Made by a program: the position numbers and the translations under genes. Shown here piece by piece: positions 1 through 8,531 of a DNA stretch of 55,383 bases (positions within the stretch are counted from its first letter, which is position 1; each line of letters starts with the position of its first letter). The notes below the pieces were generated by a model. The model saw nothing but the letters and a program-made list of their open reading frames with translations, was not told where the DNA came from and did not search any database. This DNA is from Nostoc sp. FACHB-110. GTDB lineage: Bacteria; Cyanobacteriota; Cyanobacteriia; Cyanobacteriales; Nostocaceae. The stretch lies in assembly GCF_014697425.1 (NCBI RefSeq), contig NZ_JACJRU010000049.1:1-55383 (forward strand), written 5' to 3'.

Positions 1-1757
1 CTTTTATTATTTATCGTGCTAGATGTTGATTCTAGTTCATATGTTGATGCTAAATTATCTTCTGGAGCAGCAATTGAAGTGTGATTTTCCAGTTGCGCTT
101 GAATGAGTGTTGGTTCTATACTTACATTATTTGTTGTGCTAGATGTTGATTCTGCTTCATATGTTGATGCTAAATTATCAACTGCTGTCTTTTCTTGCTC
201 AACAATTGAAGTGTGATTTTCCAGTTGCGGTTGAATGAGTGTTGCTTCTACACTTGTATCATTTGATTGTTTACTAGATATCGATTGTGATTCAGATTTT
301 GTATGTATACTATCAATTCCTGATAATATTTCTTGATGAGCGACTGAATCATTACTTTCCAGTTGTGCTTGAATGAGTGTTGATTCTACACTTTTATTAT
401 TTATCGTGCTAGATGTTGATTCTGGTACATATGTTGATGCTAAATTATCAATTGCTGTCTTTTCTTGAGCAACAATTGAAGTGTGATTTTCCAGTCGTGG
501 CTGGATAAGCGTTGATTCTACACTTTTATTATTTGTTGTGCTAAATGTTGATTCTGGTTCATATGTTGATACTAAATTATCTTCTGGAGCAGCAATTGAA
601 GTGTGATTTTCCAGTTGCGCTTGAATGAGGGTTGGTTCTACACTTTCATTATTTGTCGTACTAGATGTTGATTCTGCTTCATATGTTGATGCTAAATTAT
701 CAACTGCTGTCTTTTTTTGCTCAACAATTGAAGTGTGATTTTCCAGTTGTGGTTGAATGAGTGTTGGTTCTACACTTTTATTATTTATCGTGCTAGATGT
801 TGATTCTAGTTCATATGTTGATGCTAAATTATCTTCTGGAGCAGCAATTGAAGTGTGATTTTCCAGTTGCGCTTGAATGAGGGTTGGTTCTACACTTTCA
901 TTATTTGTCGTACTAGATGTTGATTCTGCTTCATATGTTGATGCTAAATTATCAACTGCTGTCTTTTCTTGCTCAACAATTGAAGTGTGATTTTCCAGTT
1001 GTGGTTGAATGAGTGTTGGTTCTATACTTACATTATTTGTTGTGCTAGATGTTGATTCTAGTTCATATGTTGATGCTAAATTATCTTCTGGAGCAGCAAT
1101 TGAAGTGTGATTTTCCAGTTGCGCTTGAATGAGGGTTGGTTCTATACTTTCATTATTTGTCTTACTAGATGTTGATTCTGGTTCATATGTTGATGCTAAA
1201 TTATCAACTGCTGTCTTTTCTTGCTCAACAATTGAAGTGTGATTTTCCAGTTGCGCTTGAATGAGGGTTGTTTCTACACTTTCATTATTTGTTTTGCTAG
1301 ATGTTGATTCTAGTTCATATGTTGATGCTAAATTATCTTCTTGAGCAGCAATTGAAGTGTGATTTTCCAGTTGCGCTTGAATGAGTGTTGGTTCTATACT
1401 TACATGATTTGTTGTGCTAGATGTTGATTCTGCTTCATATGTTGATGCTAAATTATCAACTGCTGTCTTTTCTTGCTCAACAATTGAAGTGTGATTTTCC
1501 AGTTTTGGCTGAATAAGTGTTGGTTCTACACTTACATTATTTGTCGTACTAGATGTTGATTCTGGTTCATATGTTGATGCTAGATTATCTTCTTGAGCAA
1601 CAATTGAAGTATTATTTTCCAGTCGTGGCTGAATAAGCGTTGATTCTACACTTTTATTATTTGTCGTGCTAGATGTTGATTCTGCTTCATATGTTGATGC
1701 TAAATTATCTTCTTGAGCAGTAATTGAAGTGTGATTTTCCAGTTGCGGTTGAATAAA
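1..1757 (-). repeat. In-frame tandem repeat, alternating 120- and 132-bp units (252-bp higher-order period)
   Basis: The motif CCAGT (CTGG on the coding strand, start of each LENHTSI unit) recurs at 1739, 1619, 1499, 1367, 1247, 1115, 995, 863, 743, 611, 491, 359, 221 and 89. Unit lengths read leftwards are 120, 120, then 132/120 alternating, with one diverged unit of 138 bp between 359 and 221. All are multiples of three, so the frame is kept. The 44-residue units carry an extra EQEKTAVDN segment where 40-residue units have AQEDN or APEDN. DNA identity between dimers is very high, which points to recent duplication or gene conversion of a 252-bp block. Confidence 0.9.
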
Positions 1758-2231
1758 GTTTAAATCTGCATTAGTAGTTGTTGGTACAATAATATTTGTA
1801 TTATTATTGACAGATGAAGGGTTAATATCTTTATCTAAAATAAATTTCTTATTTTCGACAGGATAGTTTTTACTTTGAGAGGGTGTTTGAACAATTGATG
1901 TTTTAGTATGAGATTTTTTTTGTATATCTGAATCTGAACTAGAGGATTTAGAAGGAGTAAAGTTTGTTTGTGATTGAGTTTCTGACAAAAATGGTGAATC
2001 TTGAAAAGATATATCTAATATATTAAAATCTATTGAATCATGTTTAAAAAAAATTGATGGATCAAAATGAGACAATGATTTAGCCCCTAATGGCAACAAA
2101 AATTTAGGGCTAATTAATTTTTGTCCTAAAGGTTTGTGAGCTAGTAATGGGTACTTGATTCCCAAGTTTAGATTTGCTATTTCTGGTTCTGAAGGCTGGG
2201 AGCCAAAACCCGATTCCAGATTTTCTGTCAT
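1..2231 (-). CDS. Long repeat-containing protein in CIS operon, C-terminus outside window
   Basis: An uninterrupted reading frame runs from an ATG at 2231 (MTENLESGFG) to the window edge, so at least 743 residues are visible and the stop lies outside. The first 165 or so residues are non-repetitive. From about residue 165 onward the protein is a chain of 40-46 residue units, each starting LENHTSI, passing through NLASTYE and ESTSSTTNN, and ending LIQ-x-Q. It is rich in Ser, Thr, Asn and Glu, with no membrane segment or catalytic motif in view. It starts only 6 bp after the tube gene stops, so it almost certainly shares its operon. I do not recognise the family. A long flexible spacer, fibre or surface-type part of the injection system is an inference from location and composition. 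No clear ribosome binding site precedes the ATG. Confidence 0.75.
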   Translation of the reverse strand, partial: MTENLESGFGSQPSEPEIANLNLGIKYPLLAHKPLGQKLISPKFLLPLGAKSLSHFDPSIFFKHDSIDFNILDISFQDSPFLSETQSQTNFTPSKSSSSDSDIQKKSHTKTSIVQTPSQSKNYPVENKKFILDKDINPSSVNNNTNIIVPTTTNADLNFIQPQLENHTSITAQEDNLASTYEAESTSSTTNNKSVESTLIQPRLENNTSIVAQEDNLASTYEPESTSSTTNNVSVEPTLIQPKLENHTSIVEQEKTAVDNLASTYEAESTSSTTNHVSIEPTLIQAQLENHTSIAAQEDNLASTYELESTSSKTNNESVETTLIQAQLENHTSIVEQEKTAVDNLASTYEPESTSSKTNNESIEPTLIQAQLENHTSIAAPEDNLASTYELESTSSTTNNVSIEPTLIQPQLENHTSIVEQEKTAVDNLASTYEAESTSSTTNNESVEPTLIQAQLENHTSIAAPEDNLASTYELESTSSTINNKSVEPTLIQPQLENHTSIVEQKKTAVDNLASTYEAESTSSTTNNESVEPTLIQAQLENHTSIAAPEDNLVSTYEPESTFSTTNNKSVESTLIQPRLENHTSIVAQEKTAIDNLASTYVPESTSSTINNKSVESTLIQAQLESNDSVAHQEILSGIDSIHTKSESQSISSKQSNDTSVEATLIQPQLENHTSIVEQEKTAVDNLASTYEAESTSSTTNNVSIEPTLIQAQLENHTSIAAPEDNLASTYELESTSSTINNK

Positions 2232-2237
2232 ATATTA

Positions 2238-2741
2238 TTAATTGCTAGAAAAGTATCCTGAGCTATCGCGTCCTGAAAGAATTGATGCACCGCCAGCTCT
2301 GGTTTTATCAACTTTTAAGCCTTCGTAAGTTAAAGTTAATTCTTCAATAGCTACTGTGTTAGAATCTGCACTTAAACTGGGTGCTTTCCAGGAAATAGGT
2401 ACAGCACCAATCAATGTCCAGCACTGCATTGTTTCTCCCGCTTGATTAAAAACTAAAATATTAACGTTGCGTCGTTCTATCCCACCACTCAAAATTTTAT
2501 TAATCCAATTCCAAAATGTTAAGTCGTTAGTAATGCCGCGTTTGAGTGTAACATCAGAAAAGTCGGCGGGATTTAACAATACTCTTTGTTGGTCATTAAC
2601 ACCACCTTCGGCAAATTTTTCAGTTTTAATATTTACACCCAAGCCTTGGCATTCTGTAAAGCAGGCACTAATATTACTTTCTATCTCTACATAAAATCTA
2701 TTAGCAGTAACATAGTTTAATTCTCGGCTACTATTAACCAT
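2238..2741 (-). CDS. Phage-tail tube protein, gp19/TIGR02241 type (CIS inner tube)
   Basis: The 167-residue product has the hallmarks of the T4 gp19-like tail tube family used by contractile injection systems. There is an N-terminal NRFYVEI strand and a FTECQGLGV segment (the usual 'F-x-E-x-x-G-L'), a central VTLKRGI, an FWNWINKI helix, the GGIERRNVNI strand, and a C-terminal WTLIGAVPISWKAP followed by AIEELTLTYEGL. Length fits the family. An AGGA box lies 8 nt before the ATG. Subunits of this family stack as hexameric rings to form the inner tube expelled when the sheath contracts. Contractile systems of this kind are known in Nostocales, including thylakoid-anchored ones. The sheath and baseplate genes are not in the window and probably lie to the left. 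Confidence 0.93.
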   Translation of the reverse strand: MVNSSRELNYVTANRFYVEIESNISACFTECQGLGVNIKTEKFAEGGVNDQQRVLLNPADFSDVTLKRGITNDLTFWNWINKILSGGIERRNVNILVFNQAGETMQCWTLIGAVPISWKAPSLSADSNTVAIEELTLTYEGLKVDKTRAGGASILSGRDSSGYFSSN

Positions 2742-2755
2742 ATTTTTATTCCTGA

Positions 2756-2914
2756 CTAATTTTTGATCCGCTCTTTTTGCTGCTGTAAGTCTTCAATCAT
2801 CATTCTATAAATTTTATCTGTTAGCTTCCATAGCATTTGCCGATCGCACATTACTTTTGCTGCTAACTTTGCTAATATTTTTTGGTTATCTTGATTATTA
2901 CTATCGTCTGTCAT
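2756..2914 (-). CDS. 52-residue small protein between pseudokinase and tube genes
   Basis: An ATG at 2914 opens a frame of 52 codons ending in TAG at 2756. It begins MTDDSNNQDN, and the remainder looks like one amphipathic, basic helix with LAAKVMCDR, then LTDKIYRMMIEDLQQQKERIKN at the end. It lies 66 bp after the pseudokinase gene and stops 14 bp before the tube ATG, so it fits a cotranscribed gene rather than empty spacer. Small helical proteins ending in a 'D-L-x-x-E/Q-x-E-R' run are common beside tail tube genes of injection systems, and I infer a tail or baseplate accessory role from this. No strong ribosome binding site is visible. Confidence 0.6.
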   Translation of the reverse strand: MTDDSNNQDNQKILAKLAAKVMCDRQMLWKLTDKIYRMMIEDLQQQKERIKN

Positions 2915-2980
2915 TTTGAAAAACTCTGAAATAGACTTAATCTATCAATCAAATTTATCTGTTGACTATTAGCCAAAAGT

Positions 2981-5233
2981 CTACTTCTGCTGATTGAGTG
3001 GTACTAAACCCGCTTTTTCTAATAGTTGCTGTACTTCTGCGGTTCTCAGCATATCAGCAAATTTTTGCCCAATAGGTGGTCGGTTATTGTCGCCTGGGTA
3101 TAATACAACTAATGGATAGCTAAGGGGATAACTACCTGTTTTAAAAACTTGAATATCTGGTTGATAACTACCTTTATCATCACATAAATCTGTGTTGGGA
3201 TTTATTGATTTTCCATTATCTTGAATTAAAGTTTGAACAGCAGGTTTATTGCCATTAACTATAGCTAAAGGATAAGCAGAACACTGTCCAAATACTTGAC
3301 TGAGTGTAGCAAAGCCAATACTTCCAATATTATCTTCTTCAAAGTCACTTAATCCTTGCCGCAGCATTTCTAATGTAGGTAAAGTAGTAATATTGACTAT
3401 TGGCTCTGTGATTGATTGATTTGATTTCTGTTGTTGAATTAAGTTGCGAAATTCTGCGATCGCACTTTCATTTTGCAGTACCCTTTGCTCAAATATTCTT
3501 TGTAATTCTTTATCTTGCGGTACATAAAGCTTAACTTTTAATTTGGGTAAATTAGCACCGTTTAAATTTTTCCAATTAGTTACTTTACCTGTATATAAAT
3601 CTCGTAACTGTTCAATACTAATTTGTCCTTTTAATGCTTGGGGTAAACTTTTATCCCGTTTAGCATAACTAAAAGCCACAAATACAACTAAACCATCATA
3701 AGCAAATTCTTGATGTCGTAAATCAGGACTAAATTGCTCAACCATATTTGCGATCGCAAAGTCTGATTGCCGGGATTTTACTTTAGCGATCGCCTGTGCT
3801 AATGTGTCTTCTGGTTGATAATTTAATTGTAGTTTAGGCTGACTTTCTTTTAATTTTGCTTCTAATGTTTGATTTTGCAATATTAAATTGCTTTGTCGGC
3901 GGATAAAGCTCCAAGTGCTATCTTTTTCTCCAGTGTAGTTAAAGGTTCCTGGAGGTACAGCAGGTACATTTTCTAAACAACAAACTACTGTATTTTCAAC
4001 TGCAACTTCTGGCTGTCGTAGCTTCTGAATTATCCACCAGATTAATGTACATAAAATTAATCCACCAAAAATACTCAATATTATTGTTGAAGGACGATAT
4101 AATTTGTTATTTGTCTTTTCTTCTGCTGCTTGAATAATTAATATTTCTTTAGGTAATAATGTAAAAACTTGTGATAATGACTGTCGGGCTTCTTCTGCAT
4201 TAGCAAATGGTTTATCTAGCTCTAATAGTCTGAATAAAAAAGCCTTAAATGCTGGTTCTATTGCAGGCCAGTGTGACTCAATTTTTGGGTCTAGCGGTAG
4301 ATAATTAACTGCATCGACTGTACTGCCTGCTAATAAGTAAAAAGCTACATATCCCAAAGCAACTAAATCTTGAGCATAAGTAATATTGCTACTTTTACTA
4401 GTTGGTAAATCAAATAAACGCTCCCAAATTGCTAAATCACTTACATAGATAAAAAACTCTGGGGTATCTGCCATAATTAGCAGACTATCAAGATTAATAT
4501 TACCGTGGGCAATTCCCTGCTGCACTTGACCAGTCGGAAGACTAAATTTTTGACCGTGGAGAAATTGCAGAGTTTGTAATACTTGGTCAAGCACACGGTA
4601 AACATCCCTTTGCGACATAGGTCTGTTGATAATTGCCAGGTATGTTCTTAGGCTAGGATAAGCATCTACATTGCCACTAGTAACAAGATAGCAACGTTCG
4701 GCAACTGGGTCAGCGACAGCATCCCAAGGAAAATTTAACCGGATATCTTGAATTCTGCCATCAGCTAAACTCAACCCCGCTAAACGTTCAAAAGCTTGTT
4801 TGCAGTCTCTAGCTTCTTCCGCATTAAATACCAATTCGGGAATTAAATACTCTTTAATAATTGCTGGTTGTTGGTCAGCTAACTGAGTACCATGATATAA
4901 ACGGCCCATACCCCGACTACCAACATAACTATCTATGCGGTATCGCCCTTTATAGCCGCGAAATTCAGTTTTTGGGACTAAAATCGTCGGAAAGCCGCAA
5001 TTTTGGCATTTTTTAGCCGTAGGATTTTGTGCTAAGGTTTTTTGTGTCCATTCACAGCTTACAGGGTTTCCTGTCCAGCAACGATACTTGCGGTAAATGG
5101 AATCGACTGCTAAATTTGCTGGCGGTTGCAGATTTACAGTAATAGGAACAGTCTCAGGTTCTACGATTGAAGGTTGTTGTTCTTTTTGGAACCATCCTTG
5201 AGGAAGTTTGGCCTTGATTTGTTCATAAACCAC
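2981..5233 (-). CDS. Pseudokinase, single membrane segment and PstS-like binding domain fusion
   Basis: A 750-residue protein in three parts. Residues 52-79 hold a Cys-x7-Cys and Cys-x2-Cys pair that look like a zinc ribbon. Residues 97-365 follow the Ser/Thr kinase fold: a glycine loop GSRGMG (105-110) and lysine 127 in IIKEYL are present. The catalytic HRD is HGN (243-245) and the metal-binding DFG is DLA (266-268), so catalysis is probably lost. Residues 382-402 form one hydrophobic segment. From about 420 to the end the sequence resembles phosphate-ABC substrate-binding (PBP-like) domains, with a typical DLYTGKVTNWKNL stretch. The start is GTG with AAAGG 8 nt upstream. It lies 66 bp before the small gene and tube gene and reads into them. 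A membrane anchor or signal receiver for the injection system is an inference. Confidence 0.75.
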   Translation of the reverse strand: MVYEQIKAKLPQGWFQKEQQPSIVEPETVPITVNLQPPANLAVDSIYRKYRCWTGNPVSCEWTQKTLAQNPTAKKCQNCGFPTILVPKTEFRGYKGRYRIDSYVGSRGMGRLYHGTQLADQQPAIIKEYLIPELVFNAEEARDCKQAFERLAGLSLADGRIQDIRLNFPWDAVADPVAERCYLVTSGNVDAYPSLRTYLAIINRPMSQRDVYRVLDQVLQTLQFLHGQKFSLPTGQVQQGIAHGNINLDSLLIMADTPEFFIYVSDLAIWERLFDLPTSKSSNITYAQDLVALGYVAFYLLAGSTVDAVNYLPLDPKIESHWPAIEPAFKAFLFRLLELDKPFANAEEARQSLSQVFTLLPKEILIIQAAEEKTNNKLYRPSTIILSIFGGLILCTLIWWIIQKLRQPEVAVENTVVCCLENVPAVPPGTFNYTGEKDSTWSFIRRQSNLILQNQTLEAKLKESQPKLQLNYQPEDTLAQAIAKVKSRQSDFAIANMVEQFSPDLRHQEFAYDGLVVFVAFSYAKRDKSLPQALKGQISIEQLRDLYTGKVTNWKNLNGANLPKLKVKLYVPQDKELQRIFEQRVLQNESAIAEFRNLIQQQKSNQSITEPIVNITTLPTLEMLRQGLSDFEEDNIGSIGFATLSQVFGQCSAYPLAIVNGNKPAVQTLIQDNGKSINPNTDLCDDKGSYQPDIQVFKTGSYPLSYPLVVLYPGDNNRPPIGQKFADMLRTAEVQQLLEKAGLVPLNQQK

Positions 5234-5384
5234 GACTGAAACCTTTAGCGATCGCTGTTAATTGCCGCATCCTATACTAATTCTTGGGCAATAGACATTA
5301 GACTTTCCGCTAAAAAGTGAGATTCCTATCAAACTTTTTCAAAGTTACAATAAGCCCATAACTACCAGATGCAGTAATTTCCCC

Positions 5385-6086
5385 ATGTCCCTCGCCAAAG
5401 AATTAGATGCTCCTCAATCAACCCCAGAAGATGTTATCCTTCCTCCAGGTGATTTATACAGCGATGAACCCCCCTTGGAAACAGAACTGCATCTAGAGCA
5501 GATTATGCTCTTACTTAAATGTCTTAAATGGTTGTGGCGAGACAAAAACGACTTCTACGCTGCGGGAAATCTGACTATTTACTACAGTTGGAATAAACGC
5601 AAAGATGAACACTTCCGGGGGCCAGATTTTTTTGTCGTGCTGGACACAGAACGCAGAACTCGCAAAAGTTGGGTAGTTTGGGAAGAAGAAGGGAAATATC
5701 CTAACGTAATTTTAGAAATTCTTTCGGAATCAACGGCGAAAACCGATAAAGATTTAAAGAAAAAACTATACCAAAATACCTTCCGCACACCCGATTATTT
5801 TTGGTTTGACCCAGAAACACAAGAATTTGCTGGATTTCATTTAGTTGATGGTCAATATCAACCCCTAGAACCAAACCCTCAAGGCCATTTGTGGAGTCAG
5901 CAGTTAGGTTTATATCTGGGAATTCATGAAGGATTATTGCGCTTTTTTACACCAGAAAGTCAATTAGTTCCCACTCCAGAAGAAGCCGCAGAATTTGAAC
6001 GCCAACAAAAAGAATTAGCTCAAGCAAGAGCCGAAAAATTAGCAGCGAAACTGCGAGAATTAAATATCGATCCCGAAACAATTTAG
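5385..6086 (+). CDS. Uma2-family (DUF820) putative endonuclease-fold protein
   Basis: The 233-residue product matches the Uma2/DUF820 family, which is greatly expanded in cyanobacteria and shares the PD-(D/E)xK nuclease fold. Visible landmarks are the GPDFFVVLD strand (about residues 79-87) with its acidic residue, and the PNVILEILSEST segment (about 106-117), the usual second acidic position. The C-terminal 30 residues are a charged Glu/Gln/Ala-rich helix, also common in the family. It stands alone, divergent from the CIS operon with about 150 bp between the starts. The physiological role of these proteins is not known, and nuclease activity has rarely been shown. Confidence 0.82.
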   Translation: MSLAKELDAPQSTPEDVILPPGDLYSDEPPLETELHLEQIMLLLKCLKWLWRDKNDFYAAGNLTIYYSWNKRKDEHFRGPDFFVVLDTERRTRKSWVVWEEEGKYPNVILEILSESTAKTDKDLKKKLYQNTFRTPDYFWFDPETQEFAGFHLVDGQYQPLEPNPQGHLWSQQLGLYLGIHEGLLRFFTPESQLVPTPEEAAEFERQQKELAQARAEKLAAKLRELNIDPETI

Positions 6087-6187
6087 AAACAACAGGGTAG
6101 GGAATAGGGAACAGGCAACAGTAAAATAGATAGCTCAAAAAGTTTTAACCTACATCCATACACCCCTAAACCCTAATTTGGTATATT

Positions 6188-7357
6188 ATGCGAACGATCG
6201 CCGAAATTAACGATAAAATCAGCCGCCAGCGTGCAGTAGTTCTGACAGTTGAAGAAGTCAAAGCACGAGTCGCAGAAGTCGGCGTGAGCAAAGTTGCAAA
6301 AGAAGTGGATGTAATTACCACTGGCACGTTTGAACCTATGGAATCAAGCGGTGCAATTATTAACCTGGGACATACTGACCCCCCCATTAAAATTCGCCGT
6401 TGTTGGATAGATGGCGTACCAGCATATACGGGGTTTGGGGCTGTAGATTTATACCTCGGTGCTAGTTGTGTTGTTGATGTAATGGACGGCGAAGAAGTCC
6501 GCGAACGTGGCGGTGGTCATGTTATCCATGATTTGATAGCAGGTAAACAAGTCAACGTCAGAGCGCAAGGGCAAGTTACAGATTGTTACCCACGGGCAAC
6601 CTTTGAAACGACAATTACCCGCGACACCATTAATCAGTTTTATTTATTCAATCCGCGTAACCTCTATCAAAATTTTATCGTGGGTGTGAATGGTGGCGAT
6701 CGCCCATTATTTACCTATCTCGGCCCCTTACAACCCCATTTAGGTAACGCCGTCTACTCTAACCCTGGGGCAATTTCTCCCCTATTCAACGACCCCGATT
6801 TACAACTAATTGGCATTGGCACGCGAATTTTTTTAGGCGGTGGTGTCGGTTACATCGCTTGGGAAGGAACCCAACACTTTCCCTTACAAAAGCGGTTAGC
6901 CAATCGCACACCCATTGGCCCGGCTGCCACCTTAGCCTTAATTGGCGATGCAAAACAAATGGATGCTCGTTGGGTGCGTGGTTGCTACTTTAAAAGTTAT
7001 GGCCCTTCCTTGATGTTGGGTGTGGGAATACCATTTCCTGTGTTAAACGAAGCCGTAATTGAACACTGTGCCGTGCAAGACAAAGATTTAGTCGCGCCCA
7101 TCGTTGATTTTTCCATTCCCCGGCGCGTGCGTCCGACCTTTGGTTTAGTGAGTTACGCCCAACTTAAATCTGGGCGACTCACCATCGAAAATAAACCAGT
7201 GCGAGCTGCACCTCTAGCCAGTATGCTTTTATCTCGGCAAATTGCCACAGAGTTAAAACAATGGATTGCCGCCGGCACATTTACCCTAACAGAAGCAGTC
7301 GCCCCCATTCCAATGGAGCGATCGTTTTTACCCCAAGACCGTTGGACAGATTTTTAA
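6188..7357 (+). CDS. DUF39 homocysteine-biosynthesis protein (HcyBio; aspartate semialdehyde sulfurtransferase family)
   Basis: A 389-residue member of the HcyBio/DUF39 family (PF01837), first recognised in methanogens and sulfate reducers, where it helps convert aspartate semialdehyde to homocysteine with a reduced sulfur donor. Family landmarks are VITTGTFEPMESSGAIINLGH (residues 43-61 region), the glycine-rich FLGGGVGYIAWEGTQH, and a conserved cysteine in TDCYPR (Cys133). Archaeal members usually carry a second cysteine just before the SSGA motif. Here that site is Glu52, so only one of the two cysteines is kept. The usual partner, a small NIL-ferredoxin protein, is not next door. It is followed by a strong hairpin at 7380-7410. 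Confidence 0.8.
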   Translation: MRTIAEINDKISRQRAVVLTVEEVKARVAEVGVSKVAKEVDVITTGTFEPMESSGAIINLGHTDPPIKIRRCWIDGVPAYTGFGAVDLYLGASCVVDVMDGEEVRERGGGHVIHDLIAGKQVNVRAQGQVTDCYPRATFETTITRDTINQFYLFNPRNLYQNFIVGVNGGDRPLFTYLGPLQPHLGNAVYSNPGAISPLFNDPDLQLIGIGTRIFLGGGVGYIAWEGTQHFPLQKRLANRTPIGPAATLALIGDAKQMDARWVRGCYFKSYGPSLMLGVGIPFPVLNEAVIEHCAVQDKDLVAPIVDFSIPRRVRPTFGLVSYAQLKSGRLTIENKPVRAAPLASMLLSRQIATELKQWIAAGTFTLTEAVAPIPMERSFLPQDRWTDF

Positions 7358-7379
7358 TTTTGATAAGTGAAAGTGGTCA

Positions 7380-7410
7380 GATCCCCGACTTCTTGAAGAA
7401 GTCGGGGATC
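7380..7410. terminator. Perfect 15-bp inverted repeat between convergent genes
   Basis: Two 15-bp arms (gatccccgacttctt and its exact complement) flank one central base. It sits 22 bp past the DUF39 stop and before the 3' end of the convergent gene at 7500, so it can act as a two-way terminator. No T-run follows on the plus strand, so it may instead be a dispersed palindromic element of the kind common in Nostocales. Confidence 0.6.
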
Positions 7411-7499
7411 TCGCAGCCAAGCAAAATTAATGCGATAGACCACTAGGAAAAACTGAAGGATGAAATTTCATACTTCATACTTCACACTTCAGACTTTTG

Positions 7500-8531
7500 C
7501 TACTCTTGCGGTGGCTTTTGTTTCTTTATCGGTTTAGGAGTAGGAGCCGCGCTTTTGGGTAGAGGCTTGGACACAGTAGAGGCTTCGCCACCACCGATTT
7601 TTTTAACAGGGCGTGGGCTGGGGCTGTCGCCAACGTTGCGTCTGGGCGGGAATGGGCGACGACCACCGCCACCACCACCACCGCCACGGAACCCACCAGG
7701 GCCACCTCTTTGGGGTGGTCGGCGTTTTTTGGGTAAATCCGCTATAGCTTCAGCCGTTTCTATGGCTAATTGATCACCATCGCGTTTTGCTTGAAAGTCC
7801 CAGAACTTGCCCACAGCTTTCGTACCTAGGACACCTTTAAGTTTTAGCTTAAAATATTTGGGTTTTTCGTCTTGTTTGCGAGCAGCCTGCTTAATTTTGA
7901 CAACCAAATTCTTGTCATCAAAAGACTGGTAAACTACCTCGCCACGCACAGAAAAACCGCCATCGGGAATATCTGATGAAGGTTTAATGTCGTTTTTATC
8001 AGTTGCAGCATCCTCGGCTGGTGGTGCTTCATTATCTGCCGAATCTTGCGCTTGCTGTTTCGCTAGATTTTCTGGTTCCCACACACCCACAATTTGAATG
8101 TGTAAGGCATCGCTTTCTTGCTTAGTCCGGGGATAAACTACCCACAGATGATTTTTTTCTAAATCAAGGTGATTCTTAACTAAGCTCATAATTCGACCGA
8201 GCAGAACGGCTTGGAGTTCTACTCCATCTGCCGTGAGCAGCGTACCTTGGGTAAACTGTTCCTCGGTAGCAATATAACGACCCCGAACCAAACCAATAGC
8301 TCGATACTGCATTGGTTCGCTAGGGGGGGGAATCGGTTGCTGCCGATTGGCTAAATTTCCATCGTTAGTAGTCTCGCTAGGGTCAACACTCAAATTTTCA
8401 GCCAAATTTTCAGATTCCGAGACTGGGGCTGCTACTGTTGGTACATTAGCGGTTGTCTCTAAACTGGTTTCGGGCTGATTGGACTCAGACAAATTAGAAG
8501 ATTCAGGCGAAGGCATCAGGTCGGAATTCAT
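7500..8531 (-). CDS. Cyanobacterial protein with conserved core and disordered Gly/Pro/Arg-rich tail
   Basis: The start is set at the ATG at 8531 (MNSDLMPSPE) because AAGGAG stands 5 nt before it. An upstream in-frame start would add eight residues without such a site. Residues 1-95 are Ser/Glu/Asn/Pro-rich and likely disordered. A folded region then runs from YRAIGLVRGRY to QIVGVWEP, and a second from FSVRGEVVYQSF to ETAEAIADLPKK, both strand-rich as in OB-like folds. After KKRRPPQ comes a tail with GGPGGFRGGGGG, several Arg-Pro-Phe motifs and Lys/Pro runs, which resembles RGG-type RNA-binding tails. RNA or nucleic-acid binding is an inference. I do not recognise a named family. 343 residues. 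Confidence 0.72.
   Translation of the reverse strand: MNSDLMPSPESSNLSESNQPETSLETTANVPTVAAPVSESENLAENLSVDPSETTNDGNLANRQQPIPPPSEPMQYRAIGLVRGRYIATEEQFTQGTLLTADGVELQAVLLGRIMSLVKNHLDLEKNHLWVVYPRTKQESDALHIQIVGVWEPENLAKQQAQDSADNEAPPAEDAATDKNDIKPSSDIPDGGFSVRGEVVYQSFDDKNLVVKIKQAARKQDEKPKYFKLKLKGVLGTKAVGKFWDFQAKRDGDQLAIETAEAIADLPKKRRPPQRGGPGGFRGGGGGGGGRRPFPPRRNVGDSPSPRPVKKIGGGEASTVSKPLPKSAAPTPKPIKKQKPPQE

Noticed and set aside
1..1757. CRISPR array
   Set aside because: Units are 120-138 bp, all multiples of three, and encode one open protein frame; there are no short repeats with unique spacers.
7555..7773. Pro-rich plus-strand protein
   Set aside because: It is the complement of the Gly/Arg-rich tail of the minus-strand gene at 7500-8531.
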